Counted from the first letter of the stretch, positions 47,101 through 59,899 are shown. The stretch is DNA of 64,000 nt from Uloborus plumipes (GCA_038373865.1 JAXGGA010001650.1:62001-126000); one strand, 5' to 3'. Made by a program: numbers and translations. The notes: generated from the letters alone by a model not told the origin.

Positions 47101-49171
47101 AGTAAATTCAATAAATTTTAACAATATTTTAAAATTATATATTGCGCAGTTAGAGAGAAAAAAAATATTTCTCACGAAATGCGTTTTTTTTTTAAAAATT
47201 TAGTAAGTTGGTTTTGTGTTTTTAAAAGAGCAATAGAAATATTCTTCGGCCCTTTCTGTTCAATTTATCTAAGAAGCATTTCAATTTTTTCGCAATTGTG
47301 GTTAATTATACATATATATTTAATCATAGCACAAAATGATTCCGAAAGCACCATTTTCAAATTTGAGTTTCTTAAATAAATGTTTGATCTTTGAAATGAA
47401 AAAATAAAAGGAAAAAAAAACAACATTCTTAACTGTTAATAAGTATTTTGAAAGTACGAGAATATTCACAGCAAGCTATACAGTACATTAAATACGTTTA
47501 AAGTTTCTGAAGGAACTATACATACTGTTTTTTTCAAATCTAAATCAATCTTGGCCATGATGATTTCATAGACACACGTTTTATTTTCGTATCTCATCAT
47601 AAAAGACTAGTTTGCTCAAAAATGCTTGAATAATAAACCGTGCAGTTGAATGACATATGTAGTTAGTTAAGTCGCTAAGTGACATTCTCACGATATATAT
47701 ATATAGCTACGATAAAAATTGATTTAGGCGCAAAAGCGGTGACAAAGAGGTACACTCCTTCTATAGCATAAGATTCGTATCAATAGACATCCTTATTTCT
47801 GAACTCAGCTTAAAAATCGGCATAATTTATGACGATGCTTAAAAAAATACTTAGGGGAAATATTCGCACAAGCTAATAGCTAAGAATAGATTAGAAAATA
47901 GACAAAACTTCATTTTCACTCAAGATTTCTCTCAATTTATGGTATTCTCAAAGGTAATTGGGAAGATAAAAATGCACCATTGAAATGTGGGAATATTAAT
48001 TTGAGTATCTGATCATCAAATCATTATTTTTTTCTTCAAGACAGCTTAAAAAGGCTTCTAATATGATGCAATGGCAAATCTAATACAATGTATCGGTTAT
48101 CAATATAATATCTTAACTGTAACACATATCATAATCAAGATATTTAAAAGTTCGATTTGAGAAAGTAATCTTGAATTTATGGACAAGCTTAGATTTTAAA
48201 ACTTCTATTAATTTTGAAAAAGGTTCATATAAGTTAAGTGCCCCATAGTGGATACTTCAGCAGAAGCGGATTTTTTCGAAAAATAAAAATAAGACATTAT
48301 CCTTAGCTAGGTGTCTCCTCCAATAAAAAAAATAAGGCTTGTTAATTTTTTGGAAGGCCCCCAGCTGGGGAAAAAAGTCTTGTTTTCTTTATTTTTCTAC
48401 GACGGTATCCATTTCTGGTGTAGTATCCACAATAGCTGCATTTATCTTAAGGGAGCCCACAAAAAACTAATTTTCAACAAATTAAATTTTAATGCAAGCT
48501 ATATCATGCAATTTTTAGACTGTCCCTAAAACCTACACAGGAAATAAAGTTTTTCAGCTAAGTGACTTTAAAAGCATAAATAGCATGTCTATTGTTCTAA
48601 AAAGGGCAAAAAAAAAAAAAAATAAAGAAATAAAAAGCTGTCACCAAATCCAAATATCTCTCTCGTTCGCTATTTATTTAATAAAAATTCGTTTGCTCTT
48701 TATTCAGTGAAAGTTATTTCCAGAACTTCTCCTTTTCTAAAATTTTCTTTTCCCAACATTTCCAGAATTTTTATAAAAACGTAAGTGTTGCATTCATTTG
48801 GGGGATATTTTGTAATGTTTTTATCTTAGTTTTTTTCTTCTTTTCGCCAGTTGAGCTTATATGATAATTTTCTCTGAATTTTTTTCGCTCCATTCAGCTT
48901 TTCTTTCGATTCTTTTTGCGGAAAAAAAACGTCGATGAGATGCAAAACTGTTATTAAATTGAAATGTAGGTAGCTACAATTTATGCTTCAGCTAAAAATG
49001 CTGAATTTAAAGATGCTAAGAAACAGCTGACAATATTATTTTTTATCAACTTTAACCACGATTGATTTTATTCGTGTCTCTACGCATTAAAAATTTTCCC
49101 TTTAAACTGCCCGTTTTAAGCCACTCTTTGTGTTGGTAGTAGATCAAAACACGGTAATAGAATTTTTTTAC
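44149..49171. other. Long AT-rich stretch, no gene recognised
   Basis: Short frames (for example 47179-47379 and 48311-48529) lack domains. There are small GC-richer patches near 44385-44425 and 45530-45600. A tRNA B-box-like GGTTCGAACACC at 46836 has no accompanying A box or cloverleaf. No terminal inverted repeats were recognised. Confidence 0.4.
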
Positions 49172-49173
49172 TA

Positions 49174-49985
49174 CAGTAACCCCTCGTTATATCGCGCTTT
49201 TCGGGGGACAAGAAAAAAGCGCGATATATCCGAAAGCGCGATATAATCGAAGTCATTAAATATAGTTTTCTATCTAGCATGCAAGTAATCTATGCGTGCA
49301 CATACATAAAAATTCATTTTTTCGAATATTAGATTTTTTTTCTTCTGTCAAAAGTAACAAAAAAAAAAAAAATAACTTGCCGCAGTTGTTGTTAAAATGT
49401 TCAGGTCTTAAAAAATACGTATACAGACATAAAATTAACCTATTGTTTTGGCGAAATAGGAATCCAACGTCGTTTGCCGGAATTTGTACTTCAACACTTG
49501 TCTCCTACTTGCAATTAAAGAGCGGAAATGAATTAACTGCATTGTAGTTATGTGATCAGAGTTTGAATGTTCGAATGCGGTGTACGCTTTCTCGAGCGTA
49601 TCTACAGCTTCTTTCATGCTGGCAGTTGCATATGAGGGCACTTCATCTTCATCTTCACTGCAAGTATCAGTCCTGGGTTTTTCGTTCGTCACTTCTGCAA
49701 TATCTGCATCGGAGAGTGTTTCGAAAGTAGGTTCATCACCATCAATTTGTTGAAGTTCATCTTCAGCAACTGATAAACCCAGTAACTTCGCTGGTTCTAC
49801 TAACCCATCTACAGAATCATCTGTATGTATAGATTGCTTTTCTTTCTCTTCATTTGTGATGGCCGACCAACATTTTTCTCAAAAATGGTTTCGAACTAAA
49901 AGTTTTTTTTTTTGGGAGACAAAGGAAAAGAGCGATATATGCGAATGAGCGATGTAACGAGACGCGATATAACGAGGGGTTACTG
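49174..49985 (-). mobile_element. Tigger/pogo deletion derivative keeping transposase C-terminus
   Basis: The ends CAGTAACCCCTCGTTATATC and, reverse-complemented, CAGTAACCCCTCGTTATATC are identical over these 20 bases. TA flanks both sides. GCGCGATATA-type blocks repeat within each end. The element is 812 bp, so the N-terminal and catalytic parts of the gene have been lost. Confidence 0.88.
49435..49875 (-). pseudogene. Tigger transposase C-terminal region
   Basis: An open minus-strand frame of about 147 codons ends FRQTTLDSYFAKTIG. That is close to the KQTTLDSYF / KQTKITDFF tail of Tigger/jerky-like transposases. Before it lie an acidic segment (TDTCSEDEDEVPSYATA), the helix EAVDTLEKAYTAFEHSN and the downstream ISL-type helix ending in RRQVLKYK. 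No ATG serves as a natural start; the frame opens where the upstream gene was deleted. The DDE core is absent. The long frame without stops suggests the deletion derivative is fairly young. Confidence 0.75.
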
Positions 49986-51271
49986 TATTTACTTAAACTT
50001 TTTTTTTTGAAACAGTTATTTTAAGGACAATAACCGTCTACTCTATATTGAATAAGTACCTTTTTCTTGAAAAGTGAAATTATCAAATGTCTTATTGCAC
50101 AAATGATGCAGATTTCTTCAGACACATGTTTCGGAGTTACAACGAACCCCTTTTTCAATACGAGGAGATAGAGCTTAAGAAAGAAAGGTCATCTGAGGAA
50201 AGCGACTTTTCATGATAGAACTCATATTCCTCGCATTGAAAAACGGACTCCTTGTAACCCAGAAATACGCGCCTGCAGCAATCTCTATTATCTTCAATAA
50301 AACGTTGGAAAACACAATTTTTCGTCCACTTCATGGTTTGTACAACTGAGCAAAATGATTGTTTTGACCTGTAGTTTTTACGAAAACTTTTCACTGTGCA
50401 TATTTTGCATAAATATCCAGCAATCCCGTTTTACAGAGTCGAAAATTAATGATTAATGGAGGACTCTTGAACAACGAGTAAAGTAATGGAAATTATAATT
50501 ACACGCTCACAAATTTCAATAATTCACTTTCGATTACTTAAAGAAGTTGAAGTTTGAATTCGCAACGACTGACAGCTATACTGATATCACGCCATGCGTG
50601 GAAGTACGTAGGAAACTGAACTTTAAGGATGCTTACGAACCCCAAAAAGAAGTCACAACTTCGGAAATTAGCGGCCGGTCAATTGGGAAAATTATGTTCT
50701 ATTACTTTTGTTTGTTAAAGAAGATAGATAGCTCCTACATGCAGGTGGTCTCTCAGAGCACGCTGCTAGGTTGAACTAGTTTTAGAAGAGTCTGAAACGT
50801 AGACTCGTGTAAGACGTAGTCTACGGTTTAGAGAGTTTTAATGGGTTGTAAGGAAGTGTGTAATTAATTATAACCTTCAGTCATTCGTAAAAGAAAACTT
50901 TTTGAACTCCCTTTTCAACAAATGGAGTTGGCATGATTGTCTTTTTCGTTTTGTAATTCAAAACTTTTAAACGTACAAAAATATTTTTGAATTTCTTTTT
51001 TAACTAAAAGAATATTGGCAATACTTATTGAAAAATTTTCAGTTCAGACTTATTGAACCATTTTTATCACATCTTTCTGTTTCACTCACATTTCAAAGCA
51101 TATCTCGGTTATAAAATGAGCTACAAATAAAAATAAATAAAATATAAAAAAATCAGAAAAAGTATGAAAAAATCAAATTTATGTTACAGATATTTTGTGA
51201 AATTTTATTCTTGATCATGTTACACATCATTTTCATTAAAAAGTTCCATAATGGTTATGTTATGTTTCTAG
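49986..51271. other. Mixed DNA with two unassigned reading frames
   Basis: A minus-strand frame of 79 codons (50155-50394) ends with an acidic serine-rich stretch, and a plus-strand frame of 75 codons (50547-50774) starts MKFEFATTDSYTDITPCVEV. Both have more varied residues than typical chance frames, yet neither shows a known domain. The segment at 50105-50155, read on the minus strand, has TCCGAAACATGTGTCTG beside GGGGTTCG, which recalls retrotransposon untranslated sequence; this is uncertain. Confidence 0.3.
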
Positions 51272-51379
51272 CCCAGGTAGCACAAAAAACGTTTAAACGT
51301 TTTATAAACGTTTTTCATCCGTTGTAACAACGTTAATAACCATTTTACAACCTTTAAAAAACGAAGTGTGCTACTTGGG
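51272..51379. mobile_element. 108-bp MITE, copy B
   Basis: The same length and ends as the copy at 27238-27345, with about two substitutions in the middle. Flanking DNA is different, so it is a separate insertion. Confidence 0.8.
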
Positions 51380-54300
51380 AGTGTTTACTAGGACCTCGAT
51401 TGAGTAACAGCGTGGGAGTTTTAAATGACAGCATATACTTGCTTGTGAAAAAGTTCATATACAACAAGGTAGTATGACATAATGTTAGATAAGGAATATT
51501 CTCTACTGCATATCCGAGTCTGATAAATGGTTTATACAAGCAGTTAAAAACAAATGAAAGATATCAAATATGTAGGTTCTTCTTTAGCCCTTACGTGCTT
51601 TTGCGTAATTTTTATACTAACTATAAAATGGTATTAAAAATATAAAATTAACACCGATGTCATTTTTCATATTAAGTTGGCATAACCAAAGACTACTGAA
51701 AAAAATACAGTTAAAAAAAGTACTACAGCCTACTCTAACATCATATGCGGTTCGTAATTTATGAGATAATTTCTCTGGCATCACATATTTTTTTTTTTCA
51801 TTTCGTCTCAAACACGTGCACACACACACTAAGACCATGCATACGTACTTCCAAAATCGTCTAACGATATCATGAAAAGCCATAAAACATTTGTCTAGCC
51901 TCATTGATTTTTTATTGGTTCAGATCATGATTTGCACCATTTCAGAAGAAAACTAGGCGCAGTGAGTGATACTCAATCCTACTAAGAGACTATGGCTGTT
52001 CGCACTTGTTAACGCTGAGATGGACAGCTCATCAAAATGGCAGTCGAGAGAATTTTCTTAACGCTCTTAGATAGAGGGTCAAAGCGTCTCTACATGAAAA
52101 AGCAAATCATTGGCGAACTTTAACCCAATAAAATATTTTATGTAGCCTTAAACTATTCGATAACTTTCCATATATATATAACAATTGTTTTCCCTTAAAT
52201 TATCCTATTCGAGTTTTAGGATTAGAATTTGTGGTACTGAAAGACAATTGCAGTATGAAAAAGCGCTCAACAGGATATTGGTTTATAACAAGTATTGTTT
52301 ATGATTTTGGAACTTGTGTAATAATTAATGCATTAAGATAGCAATTTTTTTTATTTAAAATGATTCTTAATTTTAGAAACATTTTATGCTATGCCATAAT
52401 TAAAGAAATATATGAAAACAGATAGTGATGTTTTTTTAACTAGACGTAAACCATAAGAAGTTACAACGGCACTATTATTTGAAATACTTTAGACTGTTCA
52501 GATTGTGATTTCTGCTGTTAAGCTTCTTTGAACTTTTTAAACACGTATTGATGCCACTAATGGACCAGCTTCTACTAGTAGCAAATATTAACCTTTTTAC
52601 CTTAATACACAAGCAATACATTTTCTAACGAAGATGATTTTTAGTAGAATACCGAAAAATGAAACTGCACTTTTTCATCGAGTTTATTTGAATAGTTGCC
52701 ATGAAATGTCACAAGAGATGGTAAATTATCTGCAATTCTGGATAATTTTACGAAAGAAATTTGCGTTGAAATAGATTGCGAATAACTAATAGAAGTTCAG
52801 GAGAGATCGTTTTTGATATAAATTTGACTTAGTAAAGAAAACTTTGGTCTAAATTTTTAAAAATGCGCACGTAAAAATATCAGGAACAATAATTTAACTA
52901 GCTGTGTGTGTGTGTGTGTGTGTGAAATGCTCTTTAATTACTGTACTTTGTATAAAAATATTGAACCTAGAACCAAATAGTACGTTATTATGTGCTTGTG
53001 GTATGATAGAAACGGTTTTGTTCATTCTCATTAATAACCTGTTATTTGGATATATGAAAACTTTTTGCATTTTGCAAATCAGTAACTGATTTTTTGTTTT
53101 CTTGCATTTAACAAGTTTATTATTTCAGTACTAAAGGCATCGCAAAGGATAATTTCAAAACAAAGAGGCTTTTTTCTACACAATCAAATTACTTACGTAA
53201 TTCATTTAACAATCTTTCTCTTGTTTAATGTATAATTAAATACCTTCAATCGTGAAGCAAAATAGATTCTTTAAAAGGTACGTTAAGATTATTTTTATTT
53301 TAATTACTTAAAATCGAAAATGTTTAGTAGAAACAAGATTGATCTCGAAAAAAAATGTTACATCGTAAATGTTTCAGCAGAAAAAGGTTTAGTACTTAAG
53401 AACTAGAAAAATCTCTTCTCAATTACTTCAGTTCAAATTAGATTTTTTTTTCTTACTCGCTTCATTATCGCAGCAAACTTCACTTGAAACTTTAAACACT
53501 TTGAAAGAAATCTTCTCCTGCTCCAAGACGCCGAAGCTCTAAATATTTACTCCTATTTTCTATCTCAAATATCCCTGAAGAGCGAAAATATTTCCTACCA
53601 ACAATTCCATCAGCATCAAAATAAACCTACCATCAGCCCGTCTGACGTCACTTCTTTTCTGAGCAAGCGCGAAAAGCCTCTTCCTTCCCGGTCTTAATCT
53701 CTATCCTTAAGATCCAATGGACTTATGTGGAAGAAATAAGATTTAAGGCTAAATGGGAGGAGAACAGGACTTTCTTTTGTATTCATAATTATGATTAGAC
53801 TAGTTCCCAGAGATTAAGACAGAGGAAAGACGCTTACTTTCAATTTTCGTTAATAATTCTGGGAATAAGCATTTATCTATTAATGGTGAACATAAATATC
53901 TTTGGAAAGATAAACAGCTTCTACGAAATTCAAAGCGAGCAATTTTTCCATGAAACTTCCTCATTATAGTCCTAGTAAGGACCAGGACATTCCGTTTGTT
54001 AAAATTTTGTTTCGAATATTTATTTTGACAAGAGACAAGCTTATTTAATCAAGAAATGTTGTACATCAAGCATTTATCTTTAACTTTTTAAATTTCATTT
54101 ATATAGAATGTTTTACTATCGTCTAAAATGTGAAATTTTTTCGCAAATCAAATATTGTGTTGCTATTGGAATATAATACAGTAAAAAATTAGTTGAACAA
54201 ATTTCTGGTGAAATGCTAACAATTGTACAGTAAGTATGCATAAAATGTAAAAAAAAATGTACCAAACATTGTTGTGATTTTTTTGTAGTAGCTGATTACT

Positions 54301-54469
54301 AACAAAATCGTACAAGAATGATTAGTTCTTGAAATTATGAAACCTTCAGAACTAGCTACTTGAGTATTCTGTTTCCTAAAAACTTTCTTCATACTTCTTA
54401 CCACACTAATCTGACTCTAACCAAGTGTCTATGCTCCCGAATTGGGCTCAGTTTAGCTTATTTAACACG
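51380..54469. other. AT-rich DNA, no supported gene
   Basis: A GC-richer patch at 53630-53700 contains CTGACGTCAC. Frames are short and lack domains. Confidence 0.4.
52903..52924. repeat. (TG)11 microsatellite
   Basis: A perfect TG run of 22 bp. Confidence 0.95.
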
Positions 54470-55321
54470 CAGGGGCGGCCCTAGCAGTTTTGCCGTTCCG
54501 GACAAAAATGCAAAATGCCACCTCTCTTAAAGTTTGAAAAGAAATAAATTGCTTATAAATACAACTTAATAAATAGATGAAGATGATAGTTGTGAATTAA
54601 AAACTGTGACATAATAAAATCCTATATTCAGGGTCGGATTTAAACCGAATATCGTTCTAAGCTATTTTAGATATAGGGCCTCTTTTGAAGTCTCAAAAAC
54701 TACATTGTAGACTTTTTTGTCCTTTTTTTTCGATGTTTCAGAAGCTCTTACCCCCCCCCCGCCCGTTTTTGCACTTCACACTGTCTTCATTTATTTTTAC
54801 TTTATTAATTTCTATTGACCTTGGAGAGGGATGAGTATGAGGAAAATGATGCGATGACTATTTTTCATAAAGTATAGAATAGTTGCAAATTCAGGGGTTT
54901 GGAGGTTTCTCCCTCGGGAAAAATTTGGAAAAATAAATACTATAAAATTCTACATTTTGAGGACTTATAAAGTGTAACTAAGACAGCAAAAATAACAGGA
55001 GAAAAATAGGAAAACAATACCTTTTAAAAGTTTTACCTTCTTTTACAAACCAAAAATCAATTTAAATAAAAATTGCTTGTGCTTGTGGTTATATAAATCG
55101 ATGACATTAATCGACAAGGAAAAAGAGCTTGGGAGGAGAAAAGAAAACTGACATTAGCTTTCGATATAAAGTTAGTGTTAGATCGTCGCTCCAATCTACA
55201 GACTAACACAACACTGAATTAAATGTAAAATGATCAATAGAAAAAATGTATTAAATGATTTGAAGGAAATGGTGTGAATATTTGAAAAACAGAAGAGTAA
55301 CATCCCGGCCATAAGGACAAT

Positions 55322-55375
55322 GATGCTTTATGCATTTGATGCTTTATGCATTTGGAATTGATGCTTTATGCATTT
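55322..55375. repeat. Three copies of GATGCTTTATGCATTT
   Basis: Two copies are adjacent (55322-55353) and a third begins at 55360 after GGAATT. The repeat lies inside the hAT element and is probably a replication-slippage product. Confidence 0.85.
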
Positions 55376-56019
55376 GATAAAAAATAAAGTTGCAGCACTT
55401 ATCAAAGCGTTTCAAAAATGTATTTAATTATTTTCAAGACATCTAGAACAATTATATTTACGGCACTTTATTTGAACTTTTCAGCCTCTGGGATTTTACT
55501 ACTAAATTGCTTAGTTTCACAGATTGCACTAACTTTGTAAGAAACGTCTGATTTAAGGTAAGAAATATAGATATTACTAAAGATTTCTCTCAACATTTTG
55601 TTTCATGGGTTTATGTAAGCACTAAAAATATATAACACGTCTTAAATATTTAAGTCTATATATAAATACATCAATTATCCAAAATTTGTAAAATTAGCAT
55701 TTAAAAAATGCAGTTAAATAACACTTGTAGCTGATGCGTACTTTTATGACAACTTGATGAGAGATTAATAATTTGCTTGCTATATCAGAAATACCAAGCA
55801 ATGTATCGTTGAAAATGTATTATTATGCATTGTTAAATGTATTGTAGGAGTATTAAGAAAAAAAAAGTTTTTTGCTTTTAAATTCGTTTTGACTTTTAAG
55901 CCTGCAAACTTTCTGAGTCAGTTTTTAAATCAATCTGCTCAGCTAATTCATAACTTGGCTGCGATTATTTTTCATTGGAAAGTATTTATCACGTCTGGAA
56001 TAATTGTTTAAATCAGCAA

Positions 56020-56140
56020 CGTAAGCAGTAAGCTTCAGCTTCTAATCTATTTCTGAATTTTGCTTTTGTCATAGCACAGGAAGCGAAAGATGTTTCGCCC
56101 ACTTATGTTAAAACAATTAACAATGTTTCACAGCTTTTTT
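56020..56140 (-). pseudogene. Possible hAT transposase dimerisation-region relic
   Basis: Read on the minus strand with one stop, the sequence gives ETLLIVLT then VGETSFASC followed by KFRNRLEAEAY. This resembles the end of hAT transposases, where a hydrophobic LPVT block precedes (A/S)ERSFS and a basic RNRL segment. The match is short and the key ERSF reads ETSF. Stop codons on both sides show the gene is dead. The assignment rests mainly on lying inside a structurally clear hAT element. Confidence 0.4.
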
Positions 56141-57259
56141 GGAAATTTCAGGATTCTGTGTAATGTCATTCTAAATATGCATAGTTAGTTTCAATTGATT
56201 GTCAGTAGTTACATCAATTTGCTGTTGTATTTCTTTTATTAAGAGCTAGGAGGTGTCAGTTATGAAGTATTGTTTTGGTCCAAGATAATTTTTCTTTTTG
56301 AGTAGGAAACTGTTTAAGAAATGCTTTGGAAATATTAAAGAACATTTGATCTTTTATAAGAATTGTAATTTTATTAAAAGTTTGGTACTATGATTGAGCA
56401 AGTAGTGATCACTAGATGAGCTACTTTCAAATGTCTAAGAAACCCTAGGGTTTCCCAGAATCTAAGTTGAAGACCTTTGTGATAGATCAAGCGCATTTAT
56501 ATGCTTTGTTTATCTCTACAATTTTCTCTCTACACAATTTACAAAACTTGTATCAGGGGTCCCCAGTGGGAGGATACTATGACCTCCAAAAAAAATTTCA
56601 TATTTGGCAAATTTTTACTAATGATTCGGAAAATTTGAAAATAGTGAGACAGTTTTGCAATATTGCAATCATGCATTATTTTATTTATGTATTTACTTAT
56701 TTTTTCAATGATGTTTTATATCTCTTCTCAGCAGATATAAGTATTTATGCATGCACACATTTTATTATTTTTTTTGTTTATTCATTCGGTAAAATTCGGC
56801 GCTTCATTTGATGAATTGAGATTTTTTTCCCTCCCCCCCCCAAAAAAAAAACTACGCTTTAGTCCCCCGAGTTTCTTTCAACAATTTCAAAATCTTGACG
56901 TTCTTAAAGTTATCTGTTGTAGTTAGTTTGTTTTTAAAATGTCTTCATTAACAATTATAGTTTCTAAATGTTCGTTTATTTTATAAATATATATTCGTTT
57001 GTTTTAATAGGCTACGTTGAAATAGCCGAAAATGTTGTCTTGAAATGGATACATTAAAATAACACGCGCAAACATCGCTACATTCATACCTTTCAGGATT
57101 CCTAAGTGTAAAAAGAATCATATGTGTTAAATTTTTTTGTACGTTTCTTTCATTGAAAAAAATTTATTTTATTATTCAAACCGAAATCCCGCCCCTAAAA
57201 TTTGCCGCCCCGGACAGGGGTTCGGAATGTCCGCCGCTAGGGCCGCCTTTGTTAACACG

Positions 57260-58576
57260 TACCTTTCGCATTCACACCGTTATTCCTTCAATGTTCGTCT
57301 TAAATGAATTTGGATGAAAGTGTTTTACTACGCAACCAGGACAACTTGCTCTCTCACGGAAGGCGTTACGAAGTCTAAACTTACGAAGTCTAATAGCTTC
57401 TGTAAATGTCCTAATGCTTTCCGAACATTCCGCCGCGTTTAAGTATGGATTTGACGGAAAAATTCCAAACAGCTGACTTCACTGAATTTGCTTTCGTAGT
57501 AAATACGTACGTATTATCTGTATCGTATCTGCGATTACTATTTTCAATCGAATTTCACCATTAGTACATTTTGAAATGAAATATATTAAGAATTTCTGCA
57601 TCAACTCCGAAGTAACTGAGATCTCCTTATTAAGAACGTAATCCCCAAACTAAGTACAGACAGATTTTACCTGGTTTTTAAATACTTTTCTGAAATTTTT
57701 TTTGTGCATATTTTTATTTTTTGTTCGAAGGTACTTAGTTATGTATTATAAATATTTCTATTTCCCTGGGATTTTTTAAAATATATTTTAAACACGTTTA
57801 CTTTTTTTTTGGGAAATTAAATTAGTCGATACCTCAATACAAAATGCATGTAAAATTACTCTATTCGTCACATCGAGTTACCTTATTCAATAAAAAACGA
57901 AAAAGATTTGTAGCAATATAATATCTCTTCTCTATTCAGCACTGAATATTTTTCTTTCTTTTTTTTTTTTTTTTCATTTTCTGCCGGTCAGCAAACGTTA
58001 TTTTAACGGAGTGAATGTTTTATGTGTTCCTATAGAAACAGACTCGCAGAAAATATAAGTTTTTATAGCTGTGGCATACATCCATGCTTAACGTTTCATT
58101 TTGCAAAATATTCGTTGGTGTAAAACTACAAAAACGAATATAACATGGAAACTCATTTTATACAGCGGAATTCCTGCATTTGTTTAGGGCATTACTAACA
58201 TAAATGATTCATCAGGTTTCATAACACTGCTTATAATACGACTCACACTAGCAGCTGATGTATGGAAAAAAGTAAAGACAGCAGCTGAATTTCAGGGCCA
58301 AGCAGAATCGCTTATTGTCGAATCTAGAGGGGAGCAAACCAAGGCCCTTTGCCCTGGGCGGTAATTTCAGACGGACAGAGAACTCACCCTATTTATGTTT
58401 TTTTGTTTCGTCGAAACTCTAAGTAAAACTGCAAGAAAGATGGGTGAGGGCAGCAGTTTTAAGATTTCCCCCGGAAAAATCGTAGATCCAGCACTGACCA
58501 CACTGCTAAAAGCAACGAAAGTACATAAGTACTCATTCTGCTATAATATTCATTGCCACATTGCACGTGTGTAGTA
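57260..58576. other. AT-rich DNA with a hAT-like end
   Basis: Read on the minus strand from 58496, the sequence begins CAGTGCTGGATCTACG and continues to a C/G-rich block, and 58330-58365 has GGGGAGCAAACCAAGGCCC and GCCCTGGGCGG. This resembles a decayed hAT end. The rest shows no gene. Confidence 0.35.
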
Positions 58577-58690
58577 CAGTAAAACGTTGCTGCATCAATA
58601 TTCAATACAGTGATAGATCCTTTTAGAATGACAATTTTACAAAGGTTCCATTGACTATATTTTATAAGCAGAATCACTTTTCAACTTAAC
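58577..58690. mobile_element. Tigger/pogo end fragment
   Basis: After TA the sequence starts CAGTAAAACGTTGCTGCATC. It aligns with the end at 25460 if about 15 bases are deleted. The minus-strand peptides of the two copies share IDAA.F and CKI/TI blocks only because they are copies. Confidence 0.5.
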
Positions 58691-59727
58691 GGTATTAGAG
58701 TTCAGAGGCTCTGAAAAATGATACTTTTATCAAGAGCAACAGTTCAATTTTAAATTCCAGTAAAAGAAAAAAAATCCTATATATTACCTTCTTAATCATA
58801 TTAAATTTTCTTTGACGTCAAATAAATGTAAGCTTTGGGTTTTGAAAGCCATGGTCTTTAGCAACTAGTAAAAGATAACTTTACAAGACAACTATGTTCA
58901 GTTTCTAGCAGAAACTGTTTGTCTTTGAAAAATATTGCTTTCTGTATAAAAACTATGCCGTCCGTTCTAATTTTAAGAATAATTTCTCATAACCTAAAGA
59001 TACATTCATTTATGGTGAAAAGGTGTTATGGTCCCTTAAGAACTGAATCGAAGCTTTACTAGATCATACGAGAAACACAATATACACTTTTTTTTAATTC
59101 AACAAGATTCAGATCTTAAATTTCTATTAAAAAAATATACTTGAAACTCTCACTGGGATTAAATAAGAAATTGCTTGCGTATGTATGCATAGTTTCATGT
59201 ATAGTCTTTCTTTTCCGTTCAAAATATTCAAATCTAAATTGTTTCAAGTATTAGAAGCACCAACTTGCGCATTCTTGCCGTTTTAGTCATTTGACATACG
59301 AAAGCAAAGTAGTATGGCGATTGAAAATTACACATAATTTTAAATGAATAATATGTATAAGTTTTTTAAACGTAATTTCTAAGTAATTCAAATTGCAACG
59401 TCTCTAAGTAATAAAATATCTGGCTCATATTTAATCAAATTCGTGTTTTTTTCTTTTATTCAATGAAACTATCATTTCTTCTATTAGAGACAGAATCGTT
59501 GCATCGTTTCTATTTCGTGTTCCTAAAATTATAAATGAATGCAAAAAGTAAATAAATAAATTAATTAATTAAAATGACGGACACCGTGAGGTCCCTGCGT
59601 TACCTACTCTTTGTTGGCTATTTTTCTAGCAGGTTCGATTCAAAAATCTAAACCTTAAACAAAACTTAATATCTTAAGAGAAATTCACGCATATCCCAAC
59701 TTTTGACCGATTCAAGCAAATTATATA
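58691..59727. other. AT-rich DNA, nothing recognised
   Basis: No gene or transposon terminus was found. Confidence 0.4.
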
Positions 59728-59860
59728 CTGTCGTCCCCGCTCAATCGGGTAACGGATAAACGAATACCCCTCTTATACGAATAAAACATCCCGGAACCCA
59801 TGCTATAGACGTAATGTTAAAGATCCCCGCTTAATCGAATAATATTTTTTGGAACCGACA

Positions 59861-59861
<1 letters not shown>
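59728..59861. mobile_element. Small TA-flanked element with CCCCGCT(C/T)AATCG blocks
   Basis: CTGTCGTCCCCGCTCAATCG starts the segment, and GATCCCCGCTTAATCGAATA lies near the other end, which closes with GGAACCGACAG. TA precedes and follows. The block repeats and TA flanks are reminiscent of Tigger-type elements, although the outermost bases (CTGTCGG) pair only briefly. Confidence 0.45.

Positions 59862-59899
<38 letters not shown>

Larger units (their letters stand above)
54470..57251 (-). mobile_element. hAT transposon, 2.78 kb, with 8-bp target duplication
   Basis: The left end is CAGGGGCGGCCCTAGC and the right end, reverse-complemented, is CAAAGGCGGCCCTAGC, 14 of 16 identical. The 8-bp TTAACACG occurs immediately outside on both sides (54462-54469 and 57252-57259), which is the hAT signature. 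The length is right for an autonomous copy, but the interior is full of stops. The left subterminal CGTTCCGGACAAA and right CCGCCCCGGACAGG are also related. A weak transposase relic lies near 56040-56140. Confidence 0.9.
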
